Shown: positions 7,336 through 16,451 of the stretch, piece by piece
How positions within the stretch are numbered: the stretch's first letter is position 1
Layout: each line of letters starts with the position of its first letter
From: DASCQC01 sp036012865
GTDB lineage: Bacteria; Pseudomonadota; Gammaproteobacteria; Comchoanobacterales; Comchoanobacteraceae
Reading direction: 5' to 3'
NCBI GenBank assembly: GCA_036012865.1
Contig: DASCQC010000004.1
Coordinates: 1-64,000 of the forward strand
DNA length: 64,000 nucleotides
Translations under genes and position numbers: made by a program
Notes under the pieces: model-generated
The model's input: the letters and a program-made list of their open reading frames with translations, nothing else
Told to the model about the DNA's origin: nothing
The model's database searches: none

Positions 7336-9225
7336 ATGATGACAGATCAAGAAATTAGCTTTGATAATCTAGGTTTAGCCCCAGAGGTTGTTGATGCTGT
7401 ACATAACTTAGGTTATGAAACACCCACGCCTATTCAAATTGAAGCTATACCGCTTGTTCTTAAAGGAACAGATTTGATTGCGCAAGCTCAGACAGGAACG
7501 GGTAAAACGGCTGCTTTTGCCTTGCCTCTTTTATCTCGTATTGATGCTAAACTTCGTTGTCCGCAGGTATTAGTTTTAACGCCTACGCGAGAATTGTCGA
7601 TCCAAGTCTCTGAAGCTTTTCAAAGTTATGCAAAAAAAACAACTGGCTTTCATGTGGTTCCTATTTACGGTGGGCAAGATTATCGCCAGCAGCTAAGGGC
7701 TCTTGATCGAGGTGTTCATGTTGTTGTGGGTACTCCTGGTCGAGTCATGGATCACATTCGTAAAGGTACACTGAAATTAGAATCATTGAGCTGCTTGGTT
7801 TTAGACGAAGCAGATGAAATGCTTCGAATGGGTTTTATTGATGATGTTGAATGGGTTCTTCAGCAAATACCTAATGAACATCAAACCGTTCTATTTTCAG
7901 CAACCATGCCAAGCGCTATTAAAAAAATAGCCAATACTTATTTAAAAACGCCCGAAGTGCTCAATATTAAGGTCAAGAAAGCAGAGGCAAATTTGATTCA
8001 TCAACATTACTGCCGAGTGACCAATGCACAAAAAATGGATGCGTTGACAAGAATTCTTGAGATTGAAGAAACCGATGGAAGCATTGTTTTCGTAAGAACT
8101 AAAACACAAACCGTGGAGCTTAAAGATAAACTATTAGCCAGAGGGTTTGCTGTGGATGCTCTTAACGGGGATGTTGCACAAAGGGTTCGTGAATTGGTTG
8201 TCAATCAATTCAGGAAAGGCAAGTTAGATGTATTAATTGCAACCGATGTAGCTGCCCGAGGACTCGATGTTCCAAGAACCAGTCATGTGATTAATTATGA
8301 TGCTCCGTATGATATTGAATCCTACATTCATCGTATTGGACGAACTGGGCGCGCAGGAAAAGAGGGGGATGCTATCCTTTTTATTACACCGCGAGAGAAT
8401 AGGTTATTAAAATCAATTGAAAGGGCTACTCAAAAAACAGTTGAACTGATGAAGTTGCCTAGTAATAAAGAAGTGAATGTTCATCGGATAGCACAGTTTA
8501 AGCAACGCATTACCGAGAAACTTTCGAATGAAGATGATTTGGCTCCGTATGTTAAGGTGATTGAATCTTATCAATCAGAGCACGATGTACCGGAAGTTAA
8601 AATTGCCGCAGCATTGGTGAGTATGATTCAAGGTGATGGGTCATTATTGCTCGAAAACCCTAATGAGAAGCGGCCTCAAGTCAACGAGTCAGATCAACGA
8701 AGATCTAGAAACAATAAAGAAGATAGAAAGCATTCCAAGCCTCGAGGAGCTATGCCTGGTAAAGGTATGCAGCGTTTTAGGATTGAAGTCGGAAGAGATC
8801 ATCAAGTTAAGCCTGGAAATATTGTGGGTGCTATTGCTAATGAAGCCGGCGTGGATAGTGAACATATTGGTGAAATAGAAATCTATGACACTTTTAGCAC
8901 CGTTGATCTTCCTGACAGCATGCCTAAATCTATTCAACAAGTTTTGAAGAAGACAAGAGTTTGTGGTAAACCTCTTAACCTTACCCCACAAAGCAAAGAA
9001 GGTTTTCATTCTTCAGATCGTAAGTACCAGAAAAAAAGTAAAGATGAACGAGGTTTTAAGTCATCGTCAAAGGGAAAAGGTTTTGGTAAAAGGTATTCTG
9101 AAGGAAAAAGTCACTCTCATCAAGACAAAAGAAACAAGCCAGAGAGTTTCGATAAAAAGACTTTGTCTCTTAAAAGGAAGCCGAAAAAAGATTCTAAGCG
9201 AATAAAAGATAAAGATTCTAAATAA
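7336..9225 (+). CDS. deaD: ATP-dependent RNA helicase DeaD (CsdA)
   Basis: 629 residues. All DEAD-box motifs are present: the Q motif around GYETPTPIQ, AQTGTGKT (51-58), PTRELSIQV, TPGR, DEAD (157-160), SAT and HRIGRTGRAG. After the two RecA domains comes a DbpA-type RNA-binding domain (from about 477, RFRIEVGRDHQVKPGNIVG), then a long Lys/Ser/Arg-rich tail. This order (helicase core, DbpA domain, basic tail) is that of DeaD/CsdA, which unwinds RNA during ribosome assembly, mRNA decay and cold adaptation. ATG codons at 7336 and 7339 are both possible. The 290-base leader upstream is long, as for cold-regulated deaD genes, but no specific element could be identified. Confidence 0.95.
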   Translation: MMTDQEISFDNLGLAPEVVDAVHNLGYETPTPIQIEAIPLVLKGTDLIAQAQTGTGKTAAFALPLLSRIDAKLRCPQVLVLTPTRELSIQVSEAFQSYAKKTTGFHVVPIYGGQDYRQQLRALDRGVHVVVGTPGRVMDHIRKGTLKLESLSCLVLDEADEMLRMGFIDDVEWVLQQIPNEHQTVLFSATMPSAIKKIANTYLKTPEVLNIKVKKAEANLIHQHYCRVTNAQKMDALTRILEIEETDGSIVFVRTKTQTVELKDKLLARGFAVDALNGDVAQRVRELVVNQFRKGKLDVLIATDVAARGLDVPRTSHVINYDAPYDIESYIHRIGRTGRAGKEGDAILFITPRENRLLKSIERATQKTVELMKLPSNKEVNVHRIAQFKQRITEKLSNEDDLAPYVKVIESYQSEHDVPEVKIAAALVSMIQGDGSLLLENPNEKRPQVNESDQRRSRNNKEDRKHSKPRGAMPGKGMQRFRIEVGRDHQVKPGNIVGAIANEAGVDSEHIGEIEIYDTFSTVDLPDSMPKSIQQVLKKTRVCGKPLNLTPQSKEGFHSSDRKYQKKSKDERGFKSSSKGKGFGKRYSEGKSHSHQDKRNKPESFDKKTLSLKRKPKKDSKRIKDKDSK

Positions 9226-9313
9226 GTACTTGCTACCAGTTCTTGTGGCTAGCTAGGTTGTGCCGTTTAGTGTTCTGTGGTACCATTCGGAAAAACTAAG
9301 AGAGGTTCTGAGA

Positions 9314-10300
9314 ATGACATCGTATATGGACAGGTCGGATGTTCCGACAAGCGACAATTCAATAGGTAAAATAAGTCAACGCCGTTTGGGAAAAAAATCG
9401 CCGAAAGATTCATTGAGTAAGAGGTTCTTAGTGACCATGGGGTCATTGAGTGGGATTACAGCGATCCATTTAATCGCAGAGACTTTGTTTGTTGGCTTAT
9501 TAGCCTACACCCTTCCTTGGGCCGCATCGTTGTCATTGAGTCAGTATTTTCTTCTTTTGATGTTGTCATTTACACCTGTTTTCTTGGTGTTTAGTGGGCT
9601 GTTATTTGGAGGCCTGTATTTATTTTTTAAAGAGTCATGGTTCGGGGGTGTTTTTTTTCCTTGGGCGTATGCTCTTAACAAGACTTTGGATGTGTTTTTA
9701 CCTGGTTTTTTCCAACAATCTAAAAATGCTTATGATTATATTAAAGGTAAGAATGCTTGGTTTTTGTTAGTGTGTGCAAATATAGATCAATTATATCATC
9801 AGCTTACAAGTCTTTTCCCGGATATTTATGTTTTTCAAGCTCTTGAATTTATCTTGAAATCAGGTTTTCATAACATCAAGGTTTATATGCAAAAAGTTAA
9901 CATCCTATTGGATGTTTTATTTTCTGTTGCTTACGCTATTTGTAACCCGGACAACGGTGATGATATTCAACAATCTCCTTTTGTGATGTTTTGTCGTGAT
10001 GGGTTTGAATGGCTTAGCGTATCTTTTAAGTGTTTATTGGTTTGTTTGTTTTATCCTGGTGGAGGAGTTCTTTTACAAGCGACTTTGTACGGTGCCATTT
10101 ATTATGGGAAACAATACGCCATGGACGAAATGTTGGACTGGGTGGCTAAGTCAGTACAACCTGAGGGGCACTTTGAAAACTTTCATTCTAGGTTATTAGA
10201 GGATTTAGCTGGTGATTTTAAAAATGTGACTAAACCCTTGGCTTCTGATCCTGATCGTCAGAGGACAGACAAGAAAGCTGAGCGATGTAGTGTAAGCTAA
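9314..10300 (+). CDS. Hypothetical multi-pass membrane protein
   Basis: 328 residues from the ATG at 9314, which has AGAGG nine bases upstream; the frame is open further up to 9260 but without a ribosome site. A polar N-terminus of about 45 residues is followed by hydrophobic stretches (LIAETLFVGLLAYTLPWAA; YFLLLMLSFTPVFLVFSGLL; a weaker pair near VLFSVAYAIC and FKCLLVCLFYPGGGVLL) and a charged C-terminus. It starts a same-strand run with the two paralogous membrane proteins that follow. No known family is recognised. Confidence 0.65.
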   Translation: MTSYMDRSDVPTSDNSIGKISQRRLGKKSPKDSLSKRFLVTMGSLSGITAIHLIAETLFVGLLAYTLPWAASLSLSQYFLLLMLSFTPVFLVFSGLLFGGLYLFFKESWFGGVFFPWAYALNKTLDVFLPGFFQQSKNAYDYIKGKNAWFLLVCANIDQLYHQLTSLFPDIYVFQALEFILKSGFHNIKVYMQKVNILLDVLFSVAYAICNPDNGDDIQQSPFVMFCRDGFEWLSVSFKCLLVCLFYPGGGVLLQATLYGAIYYGKQYAMDEMLDWVAKSVQPEGHFENFHSRLLEDLAGDFKNVTKPLASDPDRQRTDKKAERCSVS

Positions 10301-10359
10301 GGGTGAGTTCTTTTTATTCTTGATGGTATCTGTTATGATGACTGAAGAAATCTTGGAGT

Positions 10360-11667
10360 TTGTGCATGATGAACAAAGGTAAACAAGGAAAAAGTTTTTT
10401 TTCTAGTTTGTACTCGTTTTTATTTGATATCACTGACCAAGTGTTTTTTTTAGCGACTATGTTAGGCAGTGCTTTTGTCTTTTATGCACGGTTTTCCATG
10501 TTGTCTAATCCTGACGTTCTTAGTTTTATTTATTCAAGCTTGGGTTTGAGCTCGAGTATTATGTTAGACTCTTTCTTCTTGGGAATGCTTTCATATTTTG
10601 CGATTATCCCGCTGTGGTCGGCATGTAGTACCCTTAAATATAAAGAAGATGGGGATAATTGGCTTTCTACGTATTTTTCTTTTTTATTCAATAGGGTTAT
10701 TTCAATACAATCTTATGCGGCTTTCGCTCTTAACTTAATCACTGTTTTAGCACATGTTCCAGTTATATCTGCCTACATCGTTTTAGCCTTATCCCATTTT
10801 TCAAGTGTATGGTTGATGGCAAGCAAGGTCATCAGAAGTTTAGGTGTGGCCACATTTAATGCAGTAGCTTCCTGGGATTTTGCTGGAGCTTTTGCAAGTA
10901 TAGCAAGTATTATTTACCAAGTTGGCTGGGCTCTGGTGAGGTCTTGTCAGATCGTTGTGAATTTTGTGGGGAGTGTATTAAATTGGTGTCTGTTTGCAGT
11001 TTTTCAAACACTGGTTACGGCAATCAAAGGTTTTTTTGAATTAATTGCCTTCGGTGTTTCTGCTGTAATTGCCTATTTTACAGTTCCATTTGTTCGTAAT
11101 ACCAGTGCCAGTGATTTTAGTGTTGTTAAGGATCCGTGCTTTTATGTGGTGTTAACCTCATTACTTTTATTGTTCGATGTTATATCATTAGGTTCACTGG
11201 CCTTAAATCAGAATATCGCTTTTATTTTAATGTCATGGATGACTGTCTATGTTGTGAATGATGTAGTTTATAATGACCTTTCTGCTGCTTCCATGTTTTC
11301 TGATCGATCTATGATTCATTTAGTGGTAGCTGCAGGTGTTAACGTGTTATGCGCAGCATTTGCTTTACCTTATCTTTTAACAACGGTTTTAACTTTTGGC
11401 ATGCCTTTGATCAGCCGGCAGTGGATGGATGAATCTAGGCTTAAAGAGTATTTCAATCCTTCGATCCAGGTAACATCAAAAGGTGTTAAACAACAGGAGG
11501 GTGTTCCGGTAACATCAAACGATTTTGAAAAACAGGAGGGTGATGTTAAACAACAGGAGGGTGCTCCGGTATCATCAAAAGGTTTTGAAAAACAGGGGGT
11601 TGTTGAAAACCTGAGGGCTCGTTTTAAAGCAGTTCAAGAGAGTGTGACTTTTGTGTTTAGTAAGTAA
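10360..11667 (+). CDS. Hypothetical multi-pass membrane protein, tandem paralogue A
   Basis: 435 residues. The likely start is the ATG at 10366 or 10369 (TTGGAGTTTGTGCATGATG, GGAG site); the frame opens at 10360. About six or more hydrophobic segments are visible. The segment LGSAFVFYARFSMLSN, then DVLSFIYSSLGLSSS, DSFFLGMLSYFAIIPLW, LLLFDVISLGS and LPYLLTTVLTFGMPLISR recur almost unchanged in the next gene, so the two arose by tandem duplication. The C-terminal tail (about 370-420) is a polar repeat of KQQEG and FEKQEG units. No catalytic motif is seen; function unknown, inner-membrane location inferred. Confidence 0.7.
   Translation: MCMMNKGKQGKSFFSSLYSFLFDITDQVFFLATMLGSAFVFYARFSMLSNPDVLSFIYSSLGLSSSIMLDSFFLGMLSYFAIIPLWSACSTLKYKEDGDNWLSTYFSFLFNRVISIQSYAAFALNLITVLAHVPVISAYIVLALSHFSSVWLMASKVIRSLGVATFNAVASWDFAGAFASIASIIYQVGWALVRSCQIVVNFVGSVLNWCLFAVFQTLVTAIKGFFELIAFGVSAVIAYFTVPFVRNTSASDFSVVKDPCFYVVLTSLLLLFDVISLGSLALNQNIAFILMSWMTVYVVNDVVYNDLSAASMFSDRSMIHLVVAAGVNVLCAAFALPYLLTTVLTFGMPLISRQWMDESRLKEYFNPSIQVTSKGVKQQEGVPVTSNDFEKQEGDVKQQEGAPVSSKGFEKQGVVENLRARFKAVQESVTFVFSK
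11471..11605 (+). repeat. Degenerate tandem repeat in the tail of membrane paralogue A
   Basis: About three imperfect units of 40-60 bases built from GGTAACATCAAA, AAACAACAGGAGGGTG and GATTTTGAAAAACAGGAGGG. They are translated as VTSKGVKQQEG, VTSNDFEKQEG, DVKQQEG and VSSKGFEKQG. The second paralogue lacks this tail, so the repeats arose or expanded after the duplication. Confidence 0.65.
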
Positions 11668-11844
11668 GCTTGTTCCAAATAGGGTTGTCGCTGGGAGGTG
11701 ACTGCTCTTTTTAGATGAATTTCCAGAAGAAGACATAGGTTTATATGCCTCAAAGCCCGGAATCCAAATGTTTTTTTAAAAATAAAGCTTTTAATAATAT
11801 TATTTTACTGAGATAATGCCTTATGCGACTTTGAGGATAACTAA

Positions 11845-13137
11845 ATGCAAGATCAGAATACTTTGAGTTCGACTCTAGAAAAAATCTTCTATAATACAAT
11901 TTTTTTCGGGATTAATTTAGGCAGTGCTTTTATTTTTTACGCACGGTTTGCTCTATTATCTAATGCTGATCTCCTTAGCTTTATTTATTCTAGTTTGGGT
12001 CTGGGGTCGAGTCTTGTGTTAGATTCGTTTTTCTTGGGGATGGTTTCATATTTTGCTATGATTCCTTTGTGGGCTGCCTTGAATACTATGCAATATCGAG
12101 AGGATGCTTATCTAGGCAAATATTTCGGGTTTTTGTTTGATAAAGTCATTTCAATTAGATCCTTTCGCTCTTTTGCCCTTAATTTAATGGCTGTTTTAGC
12201 ACATGTGCCAATGGTATCCTCATTCGTTTTTCAAATAGCTTTCATGCTCACCAATGCTCTTGGTACTTTAATAGCTGGGTGTTATAACTTTTTGCTAAAC
12301 TTTACTTTCTATTCAGTTGTCTTCGCGTTTCTCGGGATGTTTTTAGGCGATGAGCACAGGATTCGGGGTAGGGAAGTTAGTTACCATGAGTATTTATTTC
12401 ATTTTGCTCTTTTGTTTTTTGATAACGGTATATGGTTGGCTTTTTGTTTAATTTATACTGAAAAATTGATGGGTTATATATGCAGGGGCTTTGTTTTTAA
12501 TGCGGATAAAATCTTGTGTTTGAATGCACTGATTACTTCGTTATTTTTATTGTTTGATGTCATATCTTGGGGTTCACAGGTCTTAAATCATAATATTGCT
12601 TTTGTTTGTTTGTCCTTTCTATCTGCTTACATGCTTGATTATTATTTCCATAACCGTGTCTATGCTTCCAAGTTTTTTTCCACACGTGTTCTTATTGCTT
12701 TATGTGTTAATATCATAGGCATAACATTTGCCCTGCCTAATGTCTTAACAGGGGTGTTAACTTTTGGCATAACTTTGATTACCCGTCACTTGATTGCAGT
12801 GCCTTGGACACCTCAAAAGGTGGCTTCAGATACTTCTAATTTACCAGAATTATTGTCTCGCACTGGATTATCTAATTTGATTAATGGTGTATTGGGACCA
12901 GAAAATGACAAAGACAGGTATAAATTATTGGCTGTAGATGATTCAACAACGGGTGGTCTTTCGAAAATATTCCGTTGTAAATTGGTAGATTCTCTAACTA
13001 AACCTGATGCGTTAAAACTCCAAGCTGCTGCTGCGGCGAGTAGTAGTTTTAAGAAACATGTAGCCTTTCGAATTCCAGAAGAAGGTGATGATTATGAGGT
13101 CTATTTAGGTAATCGCTCAGTTAATATAGAGATATAG
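11845..13137 (+). CDS. Hypothetical multi-pass membrane protein, tandem paralogue B
   Basis: 430 residues. It repeats the layout of the preceding gene: LGSAFIFYARFALLSN, DLLSFIYSSLGLGSS, DSFFLGMVSYFAMIPLW, LLFDVISWGSQVLNHNIAF, LPNVLTGVLTFGITLITR. The middle third differs, and the C-terminus is a different soluble tail of about 100 residues with an Ala-rich stretch (LKLQAAAAASS). The divergent tails suggest the two proteins share a membrane core but present different soluble parts. A leader of about 180 bases separates it from paralogue A. Function unknown. Confidence 0.7.
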   Translation: MQDQNTLSSTLEKIFYNTIFFGINLGSAFIFYARFALLSNADLLSFIYSSLGLGSSLVLDSFFLGMVSYFAMIPLWAALNTMQYREDAYLGKYFGFLFDKVISIRSFRSFALNLMAVLAHVPMVSSFVFQIAFMLTNALGTLIAGCYNFLLNFTFYSVVFAFLGMFLGDEHRIRGREVSYHEYLFHFALLFFDNGIWLAFCLIYTEKLMGYICRGFVFNADKILCLNALITSLFLLFDVISWGSQVLNHNIAFVCLSFLSAYMLDYYFHNRVYASKFFSTRVLIALCVNIIGITFALPNVLTGVLTFGITLITRHLIAVPWTPQKVASDTSNLPELLSRTGLSNLINGVLGPENDKDRYKLLAVDDSTTGGLSKIFRCKLVDSLTKPDALKLQAAAAASSSFKKHVAFRIPEEGDDYEVYLGNRSVNIEI

Positions 13138-13287
13138 ATTGGCCTGTTTTGCTGTGAGCTGTTTTTTATCAGCACTTTTATTTAAGGTCTGCAGGAAGGT
13201 ATCAAAATGAATTTCTATCAAAACCATCAGTTAGGCGGCTTTGATGGGTAAACCTCCTGTGTTAGTTAATGGGGTGGTTGGTTTTTT

Positions 13288-14286
13288 TCATTGACAGATT
13301 TTTTCGGATAGATATCCTGCAGTAGCTGAATAAAACAATGAACGATTCCATTTTCTTAACGCTTTGAAGTTATCAAAGACTAATAAAGTAGGGCCGTCTT
13401 GAAGCTTAATAACCCATCCTTTTAGGTGTTCATGCTTTTTGTTTTTAGGGATTTTTACTCCGATTGATCGCCATGCTTGAACTGATTTCTTTTGTTCCTT
13501 CTCTAGACCACGAAGGCTTTCATCTAGGTAAGAAGGAAACTTGACTTCAACTCCCCAAGGTTGATCATTTCTCCAGCCATTTTGTTGCATGAAATTAGCC
13601 ATGGACGCAAAAACGTCAGGCAGGGTGTTCCAAATATCTTTTTTGCCATCTAAATTATGATCAACTGAATAATGATACCAGGTGGAAGGTAAAAATTGAG
13701 GGTGACCGGATCCTCCTGCCCACTCTCCTTTGAAGTCTTCAAGTTTGATGTGATGGTTGTCGACCATCATTAATGCGTACATGAGTTCACTCCTAAAAAA
13801 CTCTCCGCGACGTGGGTCATAGGCCAAAGTTGCCAAGGCATCGATAACAGGGAACCTTCCTTTGTAATAACCATACGCAGATTCCATACCCCATAAGGTG
13901 ATGATTAAACACTTGTTTACGCTGTAGGTTTGTTCAATGTTATGAAGTAGTTTATAGTGTTGTTTCATCAGCCTTTTTCCCTTATTAATGGTGTAGGGGT
14001 CTATTTTTTTATTGCGGTATTTGGTAAATGAAATTCGTCTTTTTGTTTGGGATTGATCAAGTTTGATTATTTGTTTAGAGGGTTTAACATCTTTTAATGC
14101 TTTATCAAGGGTCTCTGGTCTTATTCCTTCTTCGATAGCTTCATTTTTGAGGTTCATCATCCACTGTTTCCACTCGGATGTTTCAGCAAGTGCCAGAGAG
14201 GGGGTGAGGTAAATTATGACAGCTAAAATAGTCAATGAAAATTGGTCATGTGTGAATAGCTGAAGGTTGTTTGATGTCCGTATCAT
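13288..14286 (-). CDS. mltB: Membrane-bound lytic murein transglycosylase B
   Basis: 332 residues, GH103/SLT_2 family. The start has AAGGAAG upstream. An N-terminal hydrophobic signal (SLTILAVIIYLTPSLALA) ends near residue 35; no clear lipobox Cys is seen, so it may be periplasmic rather than a lipoprotein. The catalytic Glu is in LWGMESAYGYYKG, and the substrate-groove motif appears as WAGGSGHPQFLPSTW, with Gly-His-Pro in place of the commoner Gly-Gln-Pro/Thr. It cleaves the MurNAc-GlcNAc bond of peptidoglycan to form 1,6-anhydro ends during wall turnover. The gene stands alone and is divergent from a small DUF6356-like ORF. Confidence 0.9.
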   Translation of the reverse strand: MIRTSNNLQLFTHDQFSLTILAVIIYLTPSLALAETSEWKQWMMNLKNEAIEEGIRPETLDKALKDVKPSKQIIKLDQSQTKRRISFTKYRNKKIDPYTINKGKRLMKQHYKLLHNIEQTYSVNKCLIITLWGMESAYGYYKGRFPVIDALATLAYDPRRGEFFRSELMYALMMVDNHHIKLEDFKGEWAGGSGHPQFLPSTWYHYSVDHNLDGKKDIWNTLPDVFASMANFMQQNGWRNDQPWGVEVKFPSYLDESLRGLEKEQKKSVQAWRSIGVKIPKNKKHEHLKGWVIKLQDGPTLLVFDNFKALRKWNRSLFYSATAGYLSEKICQ

Positions 14287-14358
14287 TTTAACTTCCTTTG
14301 TGTAACTTATTTATTATACAATATAATTGTTGTGTTAATCAAGTTAATTGGAGAAATT

Positions 14359-14559
14359 ATGTTAGGTCGACATTTGAAAGAGATTAATCAGGGTTATTTT
14401 TGTCATCTGAAGGGAGCTCTTGGGTATGCCTGCAGGTGTTTTGTTGCATCTTTGTGCTTGTTTATTCATGCCTTATTTCCTTTTGTTTTAGAGAATAAGG
14501 GAGGGGATATTATCCGAAGCATCGATCAACAAATTCGTAAAAATAATAACAAATATTGA
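14359..14559 (+). CDS. Small DUF6356-like membrane-associated protein
   Basis: 66 residues from the ATG at 14359 (GGAG eight bases before). The pattern LGRHLKEINQGYFCHLKGAL, a hydrophobic stretch FVASLCLFIHALFPFV, then a polar end with II..I, resembles the short proteobacterial family I know as DUF6356, which has no defined function. A match to that family is my recollection of its pattern, not a search result. The next gene, a sugar aminotransferase, begins 57 bases downstream on the same strand. Confidence 0.55.
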   Translation: MLGRHLKEINQGYFCHLKGALGYACRCFVASLCLFIHALFPFVLENKGGDIIRSIDQQIRKNNNKY

Positions 14560-14615
14560 CTTTGTTTTGTTACCATCACTAAACTAGTGAAAACATCATT
14601 CAGTAGGTAGAGTTC

Positions 14616-15761
14616 ATGATTCCTTTTATAGATTTGCCAACCCAGCAACAACGTGTTAGACAGCAGATAGATCAAGCGATTTCTCGAGTACTTGATCACG
14701 GTCAATACATCATGGGCCCTGAAGTTATCGAACTAGAAAAGATGCTAGCTGGGTACTGTCAAGCCCAACATGCCATGAGCTGCTCAAGTGGCACAGATGC
14801 TTTATTGCTGATTCTAATGGCATTAGGACTGAAGCCTGATCAAGCTGTTTTAGTGCCTAGCTTTACATTTGCAGCTACCGCGGAGGTAGTCGCTCTGTTA
14901 GGAGCCAAGTGTGTTTTTGTGGATGTTGATCCAACAACATACAATATGTGCCCAAGCAGTTTGGAGCAAGCGCTTTCTCTATGTCATCAGAATCATTTGA
15001 GTCCAGCTGGAATTATTGCAGTTGATTTGTTTGGTCAAATGGCAGATTACCCTCACATAGAGGCCATAGCAGCATTGCATGATTTATGGGTGGTAGCCGA
15101 TGCAGCTCAGAGCTTTGGTGCACAGATGCCGAGTGCTCAAATGGGTCAAGCAGGAATCGCTACCGCAACGAGTTTTTTTCCAGCCAAGCCCTTAGGTTGT
15201 TATGGGGATGGTGGGGCCATTTTTACGGACAACACTGAATTGGCAGAAAAGATTAAAAGTTTACGTGTTCATGGCCAGGGAGGTCACCGTTATGATTATG
15301 CTCGCATAGGTATTAATGGCAGGTTGGATACGATACAGGCAGCTATCTTGCTTGAAAAGCTAAAGATATATCCCGAAGAGGTGATGAAGAGGCAGTCGGC
15401 AGCTGATCACTATCATTCAATCATGCAGACAGCTTTTAAGGTTCCTGAAGTTTTGGATGGGTGTCGATCCGTCTGGGCACAGTATACTTGTCAGGCAAGT
15501 TCAGAACAGGAAAGAGCAGGTTTTCAAAAGGCGTTGAGGGATCAGGGAGTTCCAAGTGTTGTTTATTATCCCAAACCCTTGCACACACAGCATGCATATA
15601 AACACTTTCTTCTTGATGGGCAGTCGCTTGAGGTGTCTAATCACTTATCTCAAACTGTGTTTAGTTTGCCGATGCACCCTTATTTGAAAGAAGAGCACTT
15701 TGATCTTGTTGCTAAGGCAGTTGAGTTTCACTTAGAGAATGCTTTAGAGGTTGTTGACTAA
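14616..15761 (+). CDS. DegT/DnrJ/EryC1 family sugar aminotransferase
   Basis: 381 residues, PLP-dependent fold type I. Family marks: FIDLPTQQQRV start, GPEVIELEKMLA, SCSSGTDALLLILMALG, VPSFTFAATAEVV, DAAQSFGA, and the PLP lysine in FFPAKPLGCYGDGGAI. These enzymes aminate keto-sugar nucleotides for LPS or glycan building; the closest types I know are WbpE/WlbC-like enzymes acting on UDP-3-keto-glucuronate derivatives, but the exact substrate is not readable. The gene ends inside the coding sequence of the convergent isomerase gene (50-base overlap). No other O-antigen genes are nearby. Confidence 0.88.
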   Translation: MIPFIDLPTQQQRVRQQIDQAISRVLDHGQYIMGPEVIELEKMLAGYCQAQHAMSCSSGTDALLLILMALGLKPDQAVLVPSFTFAATAEVVALLGAKCVFVDVDPTTYNMCPSSLEQALSLCHQNHLSPAGIIAVDLFGQMADYPHIEAIAALHDLWVVADAAQSFGAQMPSAQMGQAGIATATSFFPAKPLGCYGDGGAIFTDNTELAEKIKSLRVHGQGGHRYDYARIGINGRLDTIQAAILLEKLKIYPEEVMKRQSAADHYHSIMQTAFKVPEVLDGCRSVWAQYTCQASSEQERAGFQKALRDQGVPSVVYYPKPLHTQHAYKHFLLDGQSLEVSNHLSQTVFSLPMHPYLKEEHFDLVAKAVEFHLENALEVVD

Positions 15762-16332
15762 ACCTTTCTTCAAGGGCTTGGCATAAAATATGGCCGAGAC
15801 AGATGTGAGCTTCTTGAATTTTAGCTGTAATTTCACTCGGCACGCACAAGCATTCATGGCAAAGATTTTTCATCTTACCCCCAGTCTTACCGCTGAGTCC
15901 AAATGTTTTTACCCCCATCGTTTTAGCTGTTAAAATGGCTTGGAATATGTTGTTTGAATTTCCAGAAGTAGAGATGGCAATTAAGCAATCTTGAGGGGTT
16001 GCTAGAGCTTCGATTTGACGGGAAAAAATGGCATCATAACTAAAGTCATTGCTAACTGCTGTGAGAATGGATGTGTCTGTTGTGAGGGCTAAAGCAGGGA
16101 TGGCTTGACGGTTTTTTTGGAATCGACAAATGAGTTCAGCTGCAAGGTGTTGAGCATCTGCAGCACTACCACCATTACCCATGAACATTAATTTACCTCC
16201 TGACTGTAAACTATCCACACAACTGACAATGATGGTTTGTAGTGTTTGGTGCACCGTTGGGTTTTTTTCAATTGCAGCAAAGGTGTCTAAGCTTTGTTTG
16301 ATTTCATGCTGGATAAGTTGAATGATGCTCAT
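15712..16332 (-). CDS. gmhA: SIS-domain sedoheptulose-7-phosphate isomerase (GmhA/DiaA-like)
   Basis: 206 residues from the ATG at 16332; the frame is open further upstream, but those residues do not match the family. SIS-domain marks: MFMGNGGSAADAQHLAAEL, ISTSGNSNNI, and FGLSGKTGGKMKNL. GmhA turns sedoheptulose 7-phosphate into D-glycero-D-manno-heptose 7-phosphate for LPS heptose; the paralogue DiaA, a DnaA partner, has the same fold, so the symbol is provisional. E. coli GmhA is about 192 residues, so the length fits. Its 3' end overlaps the convergent aminotransferase by 50 bases. Confidence 0.85.
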   Translation of the reverse strand: MSIIQLIQHEIKQSLDTFAAIEKNPTVHQTLQTIIVSCVDSLQSGGKLMFMGNGGSAADAQHLAAELICRFQKNRQAIPALALTTDTSILTAVSNDFSYDAIFSRQIEALATPQDCLIAISTSGNSNNIFQAILTAKTMGVKTFGLSGKTGGKMKNLCHECLCVPSEITAKIQEAHICLGHILCQALEERFSQQPLKHSLSETQLP

Positions 16333-16451
16333 GGATTCCGCCTGGTAAAATATTACTATAAAGAGGAATACTTTTAACTGCAACTGAAAACAGAAGTTGC
16401 ACGATGAACGGAAATGTTTTACTGTGACCTTATTTTGATAAGGATTAGCGC

